From assembly GCF_004210375.1 (NCBI RefSeq), contig NC_134831.1:868001-932000 (forward strand): a DNA stretch of 64,000 nucleotides, in the 5' to 3' direction. The notes below the pieces were generated by a model. That model made no database searches. It saw only the letters and a list, made by a program, of their open reading frames with translations, and was not told the origin of the DNA. This document shows positions 47,200 to 58,545 of the stretch, piece after piece (the first letter of the stretch is position 1; each line of letters begins with the position of its first letter). Source of the DNA: Tachypleus tridentatus (Eukaryota; Arthropoda; Merostomata; Xiphosura; Limulidae). The translations under genes were made by a program, and so were the position numbers.

Positions 47200-48770
47200 G
47201 ATCTAATATATAAGTTGATCGGAGAGAGATGTTTAGGACAAACTTCATCATATATGCAGTATCTGTCAAGTTCGCATAATACCAATTCATATTTTTATCA
47301 AAATATTTTATTGTACTATGTAGGAGTCTATCTGCTATTGTTTATATGTTTGAATATTTATGCATAAACTTCAAAGAGGTGGTTTTAGGTACTCTATGTG
47401 CTGTTGTAAGTAGTGTATTTTGTAATGACTGTAATTTGGTTTTCAATTGTTCTTTACTTACGTTAATCCATGCTGGAGCTGCATAGTCTGTTATAGGTCT
47501 TATATATGTTTTGCATATTTAAAGAATGTTTTTAGGTGTTGCTCCACTGTTTTTACCTCCTAGTATAGTTTCTTTTTCGCCAAATTTTAGTTTTTATATT
47601 ATTTACATGGTTTATCATGTAAGTTTAGAATCATACGTTAATCCTAGAAATTTTGCATGTGCAGCAATTTGGGGAAGTGCTCCATTCATGTAAATCTATG
47701 GTTGTGCTTTTTGATGTTTCGTTGACTTTGAAAATATCACTAGTTATATTTTTGCTATGTTTATTTTGATTCTATATTTTTGGCAGTATTCGCATACTCT
47801 GTTTAGTTGCAGTTGTATGTTTGTGGCTGCTATTGCTGGTGTTGGGGCACTTTTCCAGATTGCTACATCATCTGCGAACTGTGACGAGTATTCATGATTT
47901 GGATCTTTAAGTGGCATATTATTCACATACATGATAAAAGGAGAGGGCTAACCACCCCTAATTGAGGAATGCCGACTTCTGGAGTGAAGAACTCCGAGGA
48001 AGTTCCCTCTATATTTACTCTGAATTATCTGTTTTCCAAAAAGTTAGATAGCCAGCAAATAATTCCACGCGATAGTCCCAATTCATTCATACGGCACCGA
48101 AGACCACTGTGTCATATAGGGTCGAAGGTCTTCTCGATGTCGAGGAAGCAAGCGACAGTGCATTCTTTTTTTTATTAAAGTTATTTATTATTGTTTTGGT
48201 TAATCTAATTAAATGATCTGTCGTTTGTCTAAATTTTCTGAATCCGCTTTGTTTCTCAGGTAATTTTGATGTTATCTCCAGAAATGTGGAGAGTCTATTA
48301 CTTATTATTCGTTCAAGAATTTTGCCTACACGGCTGGCCAGGCTGACTGGTCGATAACTGTTTGGTTTATTGACTGGGGCCCGGCATAGCCAAGCGTGTT
48401 AAGGCGTTTGACTCGTAATCCGAGGGTCGCGGGTTCGAATCCCGATCGCACCAAACATGCTCGCCCTTTCAGCTGTGAGGGCGTTACAATGTGACGGTCA
48501 ATCCACTATTCGTTGGTAAAAGAGTAGCCCATGAGTTGGCGGTGGGTGGTGATGACTAGCTGCCTTCCCTCTAGTCTTACACTGCTAAATTAGGAACGGC
48601 TAGCGCAGATAGCCTTCGAGTAGCTTTGCGCAAAATTTAAAAAAACAAAACAAAACAAAACATTTTATTGGCTGGCTTACCTTCTTTATGGAACATTAAT
48701 ACATTTGCTTGCTTCCAAGAAACTGGGATGTAGCGAGAGTAAAGTGATGAATTAATAGATGGTCAAATAA
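47200..48770 (-). pseudogene. Jockey-like non-LTR reverse transcriptase fragment
   Basis: On the minus strand: IPVSWKQANVLMFHKEGKPA (about 48740-48680), then after a SINE insertion NKPNSYRPVSL, RVGKILERIISNRL, KQSGFRK, and the catalytic box SSQFADDVAIWKSAPTPAIA (about 47890-47830). A thumb-like segment with YKTY and a C-terminal tail follow to about 47.2 kb. These are RT motifs of the Jockey/CR1 kind, with FADD as the catalytic motif. Several stops and frame changes interrupt it, and no ORF1 or endonuclease is seen. The element is dead. Confidence 0.75.
48378..48663 (+). repeat. SINE family 1 copy inserted in the LINE
   Basis: Full length, starting ggcccggcatagccaagcg, with a tail of aaaacaaaac units. 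The target duplication TTTATTGACTGG (48366-48377) and TTTATTGGCTGG (48664-48675) differ at one base, so the insertion is fairly young and postdates the LINE. Confidence 0.93.
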
Positions 48771-49840
48771 TTTCGGGTAGAGAGGAAGAAAAGAAATGTG
48801 CGTTTGTTTTATCCTGACTCTTTCGAGCTAACTAAGCCAATTTCAATCACAATTTGTATGTAAGCACTTTGCGCTATGGGGAACGCTTAAAAGGGTCAAA
48901 ATTGAACGCGCAGATAGCTCTCGTATAGCTTTGCGCGAAACTCAAAACAAAATTAAACTTAAACCTATTTCTATTTTTGGAAAATTTATTAGTTAATTTC
49001 TCCAAGCCTATTGAGTCAAGCCCAAACAGTCTTGGTAGGTTGACGCTTTAGATAATATTGAATATTCTGAATGGATTCAAGGTTAAAAAACTATAAAGTT
49101 GCTGGACTGTTTCTCAAACAACAAACGTTATTTATGAAGAAGCTTTGTTAAAATTTTAAAATTTCGAGATAAAGTTTATGTTCAGGTTATTACTTTGATT
49201 GGTGTTAAACTTACATTGTTTTCATTAAGTTTAAACGATCCCTGTCACTTGATGGGTATTTCAGATTGTATATATATATATATATACACACAACATATGA
49301 CATATGAACTTCAAAAACAAGAAATAAAAGCATTTGTTACTCTTAATTTTGGTTTTAGTTACGTTTGAAACAGAACACTTTTGTGGACCCTGTACATCTG
49401 GTATAGCAATGAAGATTCACGTAAAAGCCACGTTAGACGAGTTTTATTTTTCAAACTAAAAATGACTTTATTATAAAGCTTCTTATTGTAGTGAGATGTC
49501 ACTACAGTCAATTATCAACGTAACATCGACTTCGGTAGCTAACATATAAAAATAATGATACAATTCCTCCTCTGTCACAAGAATATTCTAGATAGCTGCA
49601 AGTTCAATAACTATAGTGGACTGGAATGGACAAACAACACGACCAAACTTCACAGTAATATACAGAATAGTAATTTACTTCCGTTTGTGCACATTGAAGG
49701 AACAAATAAAAAAAATTTTCAATACGAGAGGAAAACTATGTAAAGATTTCTCTCGTTAACGACTCACAGTTCAATAAATATATATATATACATATTTAAT
49801 AACTGATTCCTAATTAACTCCGTGAAAATATCTTCCACGA
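48771..49840. other. No gene recognised
   Basis: AT-rich with simple (TA)n near 49270 and 49780. A short SINE-tail fragment lies around 48906-48955 (gcgcagatagctctcgtata, gctttgcgcgaaactcaaaa). Confidence 0.4.
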
Positions 49841-50395
49841 AACTTCCTAACATCCTCAGCCCAAGGCAGCCTCGATACCACCCTGTCTTCAGGGACTGGA
49901 GTTCAAAACAAAATTTCTGGTTCTAATCCCGCCCTCTTGATTCTTCGAGCCAATCGGTGTTGCGCTTATAGTCGCCTGCAGTTACAAGGGTGACAGCACG
50001 AGGTCATTATGCAGAGTAGCAATACATGTGATACGCGCAAGCGCACGAGATAATCTGCAGTTTGTTGCACGGTCGGGTGACAGGGATATCTGCCTCCATG
50101 CCAATTATATGTTAGTGAGTGATAGGGGAGGGGGGAAGGAGTAGCATCCATCTTTCACTGGGAATGCCATTCTGTGGTCTGTTTCAGACTAGAAGAGCGG
50201 ATGGTGCAGTGAATGAAAAAATAGGTTCTCGTGCAATAATGCAACATCAGTGTTTACGTGCGTGAGTGTCGAAGAAGGCCAGATACAGTGACATGGAATG
50301 CTGCCAGCCACGAGGCATCTGTGCTCACTAACTGGTGGTGGGTGAATCAGCCGCCATATTGGTCTTGTCAAGGTCGTTTTTCTCTCAGCAGGGAG
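49840..50395 (+). promoter_or_regulatory. CpG-bearing promoter-like region with possible non-coding first exon
   Basis: This stretch is richer in G+C and CpG than its surroundings. It contains CCAAT at 49950-49954 and a YY1-type site CCGCCATATTGG at 50351-50362. Further on, a good splice donor GGGAG|GTGAGT closes at 50395. YY1 sites commonly sit just downstream of transcription starts. I cannot see the gene it would serve. Confidence 0.3.
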
Positions 50396-51430
50396 GTGAG
50401 TGGTAGTTGCTTTGATAACTATGATTGATGGTTAAAAGAGTTCGCTACAACAAAATGACTAATGAAAAAAGCCTCATTGTTATAGTTAAATGTTATTATT
50501 ATTTTAAGTTGATATTGCTGTTAACCTGAAAGATGCACGTGATGTCGCCAATATTTAGCAGGTTTTAATCTTTTGCATTTTAGGAAAGTAAGTTGGCATT
50601 ATTTAAAGCATGTCTTAAAAGTAAAATGTCATTTTACAGAGTTGGAAATACGAATAACTTGTTTGAACCACGTAACTAGCAAGAAAGGAACTTTTAAGCT
50701 TTCTAATCAAGGCCCTGATTATTCTTCTGTAACTCCCAGCATACTTACAACAATGTTTTTGTTTCCGTAGCTAGCATACCAATTTTTTATGCGATCCTAT
50801 GGTTATTCTTGCAACGCAAAATAAACTGTTTCTTAATGAACTCGTTCATAAATTAAAAAATAGTTAATTAGTACACTGCAACTAGTAAGTTGTTTAATGG
50901 TTGTTTATTGTAGGGGAAGATCGCGCTCCCTGTATCTGGTGTTTGTTTATGCTGATTGTTAATAATAATATCTAGCAAAGCAATAAACACGTCTTTTGGT
51001 TTTTCTACCTTATTTGATTCATTGTAAAGATCTCAACAGCTATTATTTATCTTTCCAATTGCTCTTTCTTTTCTCGACGATTGTAGAAGGTCACTGCCCT
51101 TCCAATACATACCCGGATGTTCTCCCACGCAGAAATCGATCTTCTTTAGTATATAGGAAACACAGTACTATATTTTTTTCATACGTCACTCACCTGTCGA
51201 CATATTTAAGCGGACTTCAAGTGTGGTTGCTAGGTTACTTGTTTGAGCAGCGGATAAAATACAGTGCAAGGTTCGTCTGGAAGTAGAGGAAAGCCTTTGG
51301 CTGAATATAGGTTACGTGGGAGCTTTGCCTCTAAATTCCTTTTTTTTTCCAAGTTCCTGATCTATATTTATAAAAAAAAAAAAAATGTGTAATTCCATTT
51401 TTATAGGGTTTAGCGAGGCTGCACGTAATC
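50396..51430. other. No gene recognised
   Basis: AT-rich sequence. Open frames up to 96 codons lack codon or domain support. Confidence 0.4.
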
Positions 51431-51431
51431 C

Positions 51432-51530
51432 GTGATGACGAGAAAACCCACTTGTAGAGAAAATTATGTGTGTAAAAACGGCTGGTATGGATAGAGAAAG
51501 CTCAATGTAAGGGAGCGAACGTGTAATTCA
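51432..51530. repeat. Repeat related to the hammerhead-bearing element, truncated copy
   Basis: gatgacgagaaaacccactt matches gatgacaagaaacccact at 52085. The copy continues through gaaagctcaatg and gagcgaacgt, stopping where the hammerhead-like core would begin. Confidence 0.5.
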
Positions 51531-51685
51531 AATCATGATAACGAAACAGATCTGTCAGAAACGAAAAACAGAAGTAAACTCGCACAAAGTTGAGTAAAAA
51601 ACAACACGAAGTTAATTACAAAACCATAAATATATTTGTAACATGTAAAGACTTAAATAAAAATGATAAAAAACCACACAAACAC

Positions 51686-51889
51686 GTTCGCCCTTTCAGC
51701 CGTGGGGGGGTTATAATTGACCGAAAGGTCAATCCCGCTATTTGTTGGTAAAAGAGTAGCCCAAGAGATGGCGGTGAGTGGTGATGATTAGCTGCCTTCC
51801 CTCTAGTCTTACACTGCTAAATTAGAGATGGCTATCACAGATAGCCCTCGTGTAGCTTTGCGCGAGATTCTAAAACAGACAAACAAAAA
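51686..51889 (+). repeat. SINE family 1 copy lacking the tRNA head
   Basis: Begins at gttcgccctttcagccgtgg and runs through the body to the tail gcgcgagattctaaaacaga. Confidence 0.9.
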
Positions 51890-52080
51890 ATTACAACCCG
51901 CCAACTAACTAGTTCATACCGAAACGATTGTTACTTAAGCAATTGATGATGTAAATAGCGTTTCGATCACTGCTGTATCTTTGGTATTCTAGCCAATCTG
52001 ATGAACCCATATACTGACAAAAAGCCTCTATGGCAGAGCTATAGCATAGCGAGGTTGATAGACATATTACAACGAGTATT

Positions 52081-52190
52081 TCTTGATGACAAGAAACCCA
52101 CTCGAAATAAAAATGTATCTCAGAACTTTTATTAATAAGAGAGAGAACAACGTTTCGACCCTCATAGGTCATCTTCAGGTTAACAGAACG
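52081..52190 (-). ncRNA. Hammerhead-like ribozyme core in a Penelope-like repeat
   Basis: The reverse complement of about 52149-52178 reads CTGAAGA, T, GACC, TATGAG, GGTC, GAAACG. This fits the conserved CUGANGA and GAAA boxes with a 4-bp stem II between. Penelope-like retroelements are known to carry hammerhead motifs near their ends. Stems I and III and the cleavage triplet were not resolved. Confidence 0.35.
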
Positions 52191-52599
52191 AGTATTGTGT
52201 GTCTGTTGCTTCCATGACTCTAATCATTTTACTTTAACAAGTCACTGAGCGTAAGAAAAGTTTATCCGAGTTAAAGTAACTAATTGCAATCAGTATGATA
52301 TATATCAGCATCTCACAGACATAGGGTAAGTCAGTATGATATACCTCAGGAGTTCACAGATTGAGGCGTGTGACCGTATTTTGGTTTAAATTATTTGAAC
52401 ATTTTGGAGGGAGCAAAGTGTATTACAGAGAAGAAATTGGGTGCGACCTAAAGAGTTTGAAAAACACTGATACACATTGATAGTCATGTACCAGTATGAT
52501 ATTTTAGTAGGCATAGTTATGAATCTTATCCCTTTGTTTATTCAGTTCTGCTTTGTAAATGTTTTGACATATCTTAATTAAAGAGGCCAGCATTCTCGG

Positions 52600-52685
52600 A
52601 CAAATGCAACATGTCTCGCTACGCGATCCCAACATGGGAAGTGTTGACACTAGAAAATCGAAAACGGTATATCGCTGCAAGAAGG
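52600..52685 (+). CDS. Possible orphan first coding exon
   Basis: ATG at about 52610 opens MSRYAIPTWEVLTLENRKRY then IAARR and ends at a usable donor AGAAG|GTAACT. It is more CpG-rich than its flanks, and a possible acceptor (gccag) lies about 20 bases upstream. I do not recognise the protein and found no phase-compatible next exon, so this may be chance. Confidence 0.22.
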
Positions 52686-52984
52686 TAACTTTGCACCAAA
52701 TTCCTTATACATTGATAGAAATAGGCCTAGTAACTGAATAAAAAAAAATCCAACATTATGCTTTTTCTGTGAGATTTGACCCCCCTTTCCCCTCTAATAG
52801 GCAAATCCAACTTTATTATAAGCCAGTGTGTTGGACATACAAAGATTTTTATACATGTGCCAAATTTCATTTTGACTGCTGTAAATATGACCGCATATGA
52901 ACTTTAGGTTGTTTGATCTTTTATCCCCGTAAAATCCTTAAAAATGTTCAAATCAAAAAAAAAAAAAAATGTCTGAGTGTATTC

Positions 52985-53096
52985 AATCAAAGTATAACAC
53001 AACCATTACAAGATATAATCCTACCATTACAACGTATAACCCAACCATTACAAGATATAACCCTACCATTAGAAGATATAACACAACCAAGTTTCA
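52985..53096 (+). repeat. 21-bp tandem repeat, about five copies
   Basis: Unit accattacaagatataaccc. It lies in an 86-codon open frame (52913-53173), where it makes a 7-residue repeat (ITQPLQD variants). The frame starts after a poly-A run and shows no family resemblance, so I annotate the repeat only. Confidence 0.8.
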
Positions 53097-53396
53097 AGTC
53101 AATCTGCCCAGAAATAAATGAATGGCAGTCGATTGAAAAGTGTTTGGAAGAAGAAGAAAAGATGAAGCAATAATAAAACATGTGGAGACGTAAACTTTTT
53201 TTTTTTTTGGCATGACTGGAAAGAAGAATCGTAGAAGGACCCGTGGAACCTCAGAGTATCACTGACAAATAACCACTATATACAATAAACGGAGGGGTTG
53301 TCTAAACATACATTGCTGTTTATGTGTGTGTGTAATATCTGAGATAGTATGAACAGGATGGTATAAAAGTGACCTACCACCATTATTTCTCCGACT

Positions 53397-53662
53397 CCTC
53401 GCCCTGACCAGGTGGTTAGAGGGTGTTTGATTTGCTAACTCAGGGTTGCAGTTCGAATTCCCATCCTACCAAACATGTTCGCCCTTTCAGCCTTGGGGAC
53501 GTTAGTATGTACAGTCAATCCCACTATTCTTTGGTAAAAGAGTAGCCCAAGAGTTGACGGTGGGTGGTGATAACTAGTGGGCTTCCCTCTAGTCTTTTAC
53601 TGTTAGATTAGGAACAGATGGCGCAGACAGTTCTCGTGTAGTTTTCCGCGAAATTGGAACTG
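53397..53662 (+). repeat. SINE family 1 copy, diverged
   Basis: Head ccctgaccaggtggttagag, body with gagttgacggtgggtggtga, tail ttttccgcgaaattgg. Confidence 0.88.
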
Positions 53663-54158
53663 AACTACACCAGGTCCTGACCTTCAAGACCTAAATACGG
53701 ATGCGGAATTTGATTCATTGATCTTACCCTCACAGCTGTTCGAACCGTATACCGTCGGTACCACGACACAAGGTTACCTCTTCACTTTCCTGCAAAGTTA
53801 ATAACATCCCAACCAATTATTGTGACAAAAACAAAACGTGAACACATCAGTTAGAAACATCAAGTGTAGAGAGAGGACTTGATGGTGTGGGATTCTTTTT
53901 CTTTACCCTGTATCCTTATTGTTTTATTACAGAAAGAACAACGAACTTTGTCAATCGATGACCTTACATGGAAGCTGCTAACAGATAACTCAACCTTTAT
54001 TCAACAAATATATTGTACCACATTTTGTGTTTTAACGAAGTTAAATTACAGATGTAAAAATACAAATAGGTCGTAAGGGTTTAACGTGAAAAAATGAGAA
54101 AACATTGTTTACGGGGTGATTGTAGTTAATATTTGTGATCAATGTATAAGCCATTTTA

Positions 54159-54430
54159 GGCCCGCCATGGCCAGGTGGGTTAAGGCGTTCGACTCGTAAT
54201 CTGAGGGTCACGGGTTCGAATCCCCGTCGTACCAAACATGCTCGCCCTTTCAGCCGTGGGGGCGTTGTAATGGTACAGTCAATCCCACTATTCACTGGTA
54301 AAAGAATAGCCCAAGAGTTGGCGGTGGGTGGTGATGACTAGCTGCCTTCCCTCTAGTCTTAAACTGCTAAATCAAGGACGGCTAGCGTAGATAGCCCTCG
54401 TGTAGCTTAGCCTGAAATTGAAAATCAAAC
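54159..54430 (+). repeat. SINE family 1 copy, full length, with 18-bp target duplication
   Basis: Begins ggcccgccatggccaggtgg. AATGTATAAGCCATTTTA (54141-54158) and AATGCATAAGCCATTTTA (54431-54448) flank it with one difference. It is one of the best-preserved tRNA heads in the window (loop CTCGTAA, B-box gggttcgaatccccg). Confidence 0.94.
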
Positions 54431-54448
54431 AATGCATAAGCCATTTTA

Positions 54449-57400
54449 CCATACGTGCACGTATTCATTCTGAGAGTTGTACGTTCCAGGAAATGAATCC
54501 ACTTCGTGTAATAGATATTTATCTTCGCAACGTGGATGATATAAACAATCGTGTTGGTCCATAATTTCGCTGTATTTATATGTTATATAAGTACAAAGTT
54601 TAGTGTTAGGTGTGATTATTTTGTTGTTGTTGTTCAGGATAGGACCTACCCTAATAATGTCTTTCGCAATTTAAAGAAGAACTCACTCTACTAAACGATT
54701 TGTTCTAATATTCATACGAAAATAAATTTAACCTGTTACGCGATACGGTGTAATTTCACATTGCGGATGTGATAAAGTAATATTTTTCCCTAACAGATAA
54801 AAAAACGAGCGACAAAGTACATAATATATTTAAATTTTCGTAATGGAATGACAACATTAATGTATGCTAAAATACGGTGGTTTGTGATCCATTTATAATT
54901 AAAGGAAGGGGGCTAAGTACGGTTTAAACTAATTCAGTGTTATAACACGTATCAAAAAGCGCGTGTTTAAGTGGTACTGTACCATTATTGTTGCTTGGCT
55001 AACTTCTCGTACTTGCCACAACACAGTTTCTGACAATTCTGACAGATTCCAACGGATTGAATTCGACAGTACGTTCGTTCGTTGGTTACTTAAATTTGTA
55101 ACACCTGAAACAAGAAGATCACGGGAGTAAACGGTTTTAAGTTTCCTTCCACTTTTTTTAGGCGTTTTTGTTGTTACACGTAAAATTGTCCAACAGACTC
55201 CGTGTCATGTTCACCGCAGGTATCGAACCTCGAATTTTAGTGTTTGATACCCCCACCTGGTCCTTAATGTTCAGCCACCGGAAGTCTATTTGGCAGACCA
55301 AGAAGTTGGGGAAAACACGTAAATATTTTTTTTCGTTTTTTACGCTGTGCGAATTTGAGAACATTCTTAAAAAGGCACTGATGTAGAATCGTACAATACT
55401 GTTGAGTCCTCACTCAAGTGAGATGTCAGTCTGGATGCACATGGAATATGACGTTCAACGCGAAGCCCTCTTTGTCGGATTAGCATAATGATGATGTCCT
55501 TTTAAATGTTAGCACCCAACATAACCGGTTGGTACAATTTTCGTGATTACTATCATTTAAAGGACCGAAGCTTTGTTGTTAAAGTAGCTGCGTTGCATCG
55601 GTGTATTGGTTTAAGTGTTGTTGTTTTCGTTCTGTTATACTATTTCTTTATACACTCAATTCTTCTCGTGTATCACGTGACATAAACACGACACTGCCTG
55701 TGAAAATTTCTTGCTCGAAGTGACAGCTCATCTTCCTAGGAATGTTTCCTACCGCCAGGGTCACATGCTGTTCCCCCACCAGACAAACATCCTTTCTTAC
55801 AGTTTGCATTCTTTAGTCGCCTAGCAACAACATAAGAATAGCATCTGGCGCTTGGGTTTTCGATTCCAACTCGAACTGAATACTTGGTTTCAGAGTAAAT
55901 ATTAGCGAAAATGCTTACCAAAATTTGTTCATTTATCAGTTGCCAAGTTTTAACATATATTACCTGCAAAGGTTTGGCTTAAAATTAAACAAGTTATCTT
56001 GTAAAATCATCCATAACATATTATCTTCCGATGTTTTATTGCTGGTTTATTATTTATTAACGCATTAAATAATGCAATTTAAAAGTATTACTATTTATAT
56101 TTGTTACTGAATTTCTCCTGCAGATGGCAGTGGCGCATTAAGTGAACGCTTATCAATCCATACTACAGTTTCAGTAACAAGAATGAAACCTATCAATTCT
56201 TCCATTTTGTAAAACAAAGAAATGCTAACATGGCTCGCATAAGTACATACGCATAATTTAGTAAGTAACGACAATATAATGAGGATACAACACTGCAATA
56301 ATTGCAAGAATGTGGCTCCACTAAAAAAAGCAACCAAAGAAACTTGATTATATTGTCTTTACGTTGATATCACTAAAATATAAAGATAGCTCAAGTCGAA
56401 TAACAAATTCCATATCATGGCGAGTTTCGGACTATATCAGTTGTTTTCGACAATTTCTCTAATGTGTCAGAAATGAAAAATTTATAGAAGTTTTATTCGT
56501 GAGAGACTTTTTGACGACTTTTAGAAGTGATAAGTGTTATTAATTACAATAATGAAGGTATTACTTCGCTATAATTAGGAACTTTGTAACCAACGAAGTC
56601 ATAGACCCGTGAATACTTTGATGCAAAAATAGTTCTAAAAATTACGTTTAAAAAATGTCGTATATGGACCCACATGTAATTGTAATATTAAATATTTATC
56701 TTGGTAATGGAAGTAATATTGTTTCAGGTAAACAAAACAGCTTGTTGTTCAGCTTGTAAACAATCGTTAAATGTATCTGTACTAAAGTAACCTTTCCTTC
56801 TGTTGTATGTTGCATAGAGGTTTATCTGGCCTAGGGTCTTTATTTCCAAGCCATTGTCCAGTTTACTGCACGCCACAATATAAATAGGTGTATCATTGTT
56901 ATAGTTATTAATTTATCATCTGCGGAACGTTGCAGTATGGAATATTAATTAGAAAGTTGACTGGTAATGATGTGGTAACGAAACTAGGTCACCATCAACC
57001 CCAGAGAGCTCACCGGCTTGTAGTAGCGATTGAAATTCGTTTCTACGGTTACGTTAACGTAAGGGACTTGTGTATGCTTATTAAGTTATTGCATGTCGCG
57101 TATAAAAGCCAGTTTTATGTAGTTGTTTATGTGATACTGGGAAGATTGTTTTCACAGTTGAATTAATAAACTGAGTTTAGGGTTCCTCCTTACTAATATT
57201 AGAGAAATGGGAATTTTTTTTTTTTTTTGGGGGGGGGGGTTAAAGATCTAACTGTGCTTATCTAGGTATATCTTTAGCTACTCCAACCTCCGTATCCTGT
57301 TCCCTGGTGGGTAATAACGATATTAAAATCCGGATCTCGATTTCCTGTAGTAGACTGGACAGTCGTTGCTACAAACCACTCGGCAAATTTCGAGTTTATT

Positions 57401-57614
57401 GAAGTTGTACAATGGACTGTCCGTGTTACGTTTAACGTTGGAACCGAACCTCCAAGTTTAGCGCTATAATCGCTCAAGCTTATCGCCGAACTACCGGAGC
57501 AAAGGAAAATTATATTACGGTTCATCTTGATATTAGCCGAAATACTGGAGCATGGAAGGGAAGATAACATGTCCAAAAACGTTGATATGCTGTGTTATCT
57601 GTCTGAAGTCCGTC
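54449..57614. other. No gene recognised
   Basis: Contains a family 2 SINE fragment at 55196-55281 (reverse: gttcaccgcaggtatcgaac). A TATAAAAG box lies at 57101-57108, and a G-run follows a T-run at 57217-57239. Open frames of 60-78 codons have no domain support. Confidence 0.4.
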
Positions 57615-57626
57615 GAGGACTATTAG

Positions 57627-57836
57627 TTTGGTTTGGTTTGTTTTGAATTTCGCGCAAAGCTACTCGAGGGCTATCTGTGCTAGCCGTCCCTAATTTTGCA
57701 GTGCAAGACTAGAGGGAAGACAACTATTTATCACCACCTACCACCAACTCTTGGGCTACTCTTTTACCAACAAACAGTGGGATTGACCGTCACATTATAA
57801 CGCCCCCACGACTGAAAGACCGAGCATGTTTGGTGT
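57627..57836 (-). repeat. 5'-truncated SINE family 1 with perfect 12-bp target duplication
   Basis: The copy lacks the tRNA head and ends at gagcatgtttggtgt. GAGGACTATTAG lies on both sides (57615-57626 and 57837-57848). Confidence 0.93.
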
Positions 57837-57848
57837 GAGGACTATTAG

Positions 57849-58254
57849 TAACGTAGAGGATAGGTGAACCCAGGATTTATCTTGGGGGCGTTTCTATTAT
57901 GTTAATAAATATAACTCATTTTTATCAAATCGATTGGACAGAAAAAAAACGTTGTGAAACTATCCATTTTTAGACCTAAAAATAAACTATTGGTACAAAA
58001 TCAGATTTTGAACCCCCTCCCTTCATTGATCTGGATTAAGAACAATGTCTCACCTCCATAATCACTGACTCTCCCTTTAAAACAAACAAACTTTTGATGT
58101 TACATTCCTATTTATAAATACTGATTTTTGAAAGATCTTTGGTGTTACTTTTATAAAGCACAGGATGCATTCTCTGTGAACAAAATATAAAACTTGAATA
58201 CATTAATCAAATGAAGTCGACCACTGAAATTTCTCTTAATTTTCATAAGTATTC
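57849..58254. other. No gene or repeat recognised
   Basis: AT-rich single-copy-looking sequence between two SINE insertions. Confidence 0.4.
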
Positions 58255-58265
58255 AAGAAGTGTTT

Positions 58266-58534
58266 GTTTGTTGTTGTTTTTTCAATTTCGCGCAAAGTTA
58301 CACGAGGGCTATCTGCGCTAGCCGCCCTTAATTTAGTAGTGTAAGAATAGAGAAGGCAGCAAGTCATCACAATCCACCGCCAACTCTTGGGCTACTCTTT
58401 TACCAACGAATAGTGGGATTGGTCGTAACATTATAATTTCCCCACGGCTGAAAGGGCATGTTTGATGTGACAGGGATTCAAACCCGCGACCCTCGGATTA
58501 TGAGTCGAGCGCCTTCACTTGTGCCGGGACATTA
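58266..58534 (-). repeat. SINE family 1 copy with 11-bp target duplication
   Basis: Reverse copy from the T-rich tail to gtcgagcgccttcacttgtg. AAGAAGTGTTT lies at 58255-58265 and 58535-58545. Confidence 0.92.
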
Positions 58535-58545
58535 AAGAAGTGTTT

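Noticed and set aside
54159-54240. tRNA gene with anticodon loop CTCGTAA
   Set aside because: The tRNA-like part is the head of a SINE. It continues directly into the SINE body, recurs in many copies, and the acceptor stem does not close well.
57101-57166. TATA-box promoter for the 78-codon frame at 56930-57166
   Set aside because: TATAAAAG lies inside the frame rather than upstream, and the frame has no domain support.
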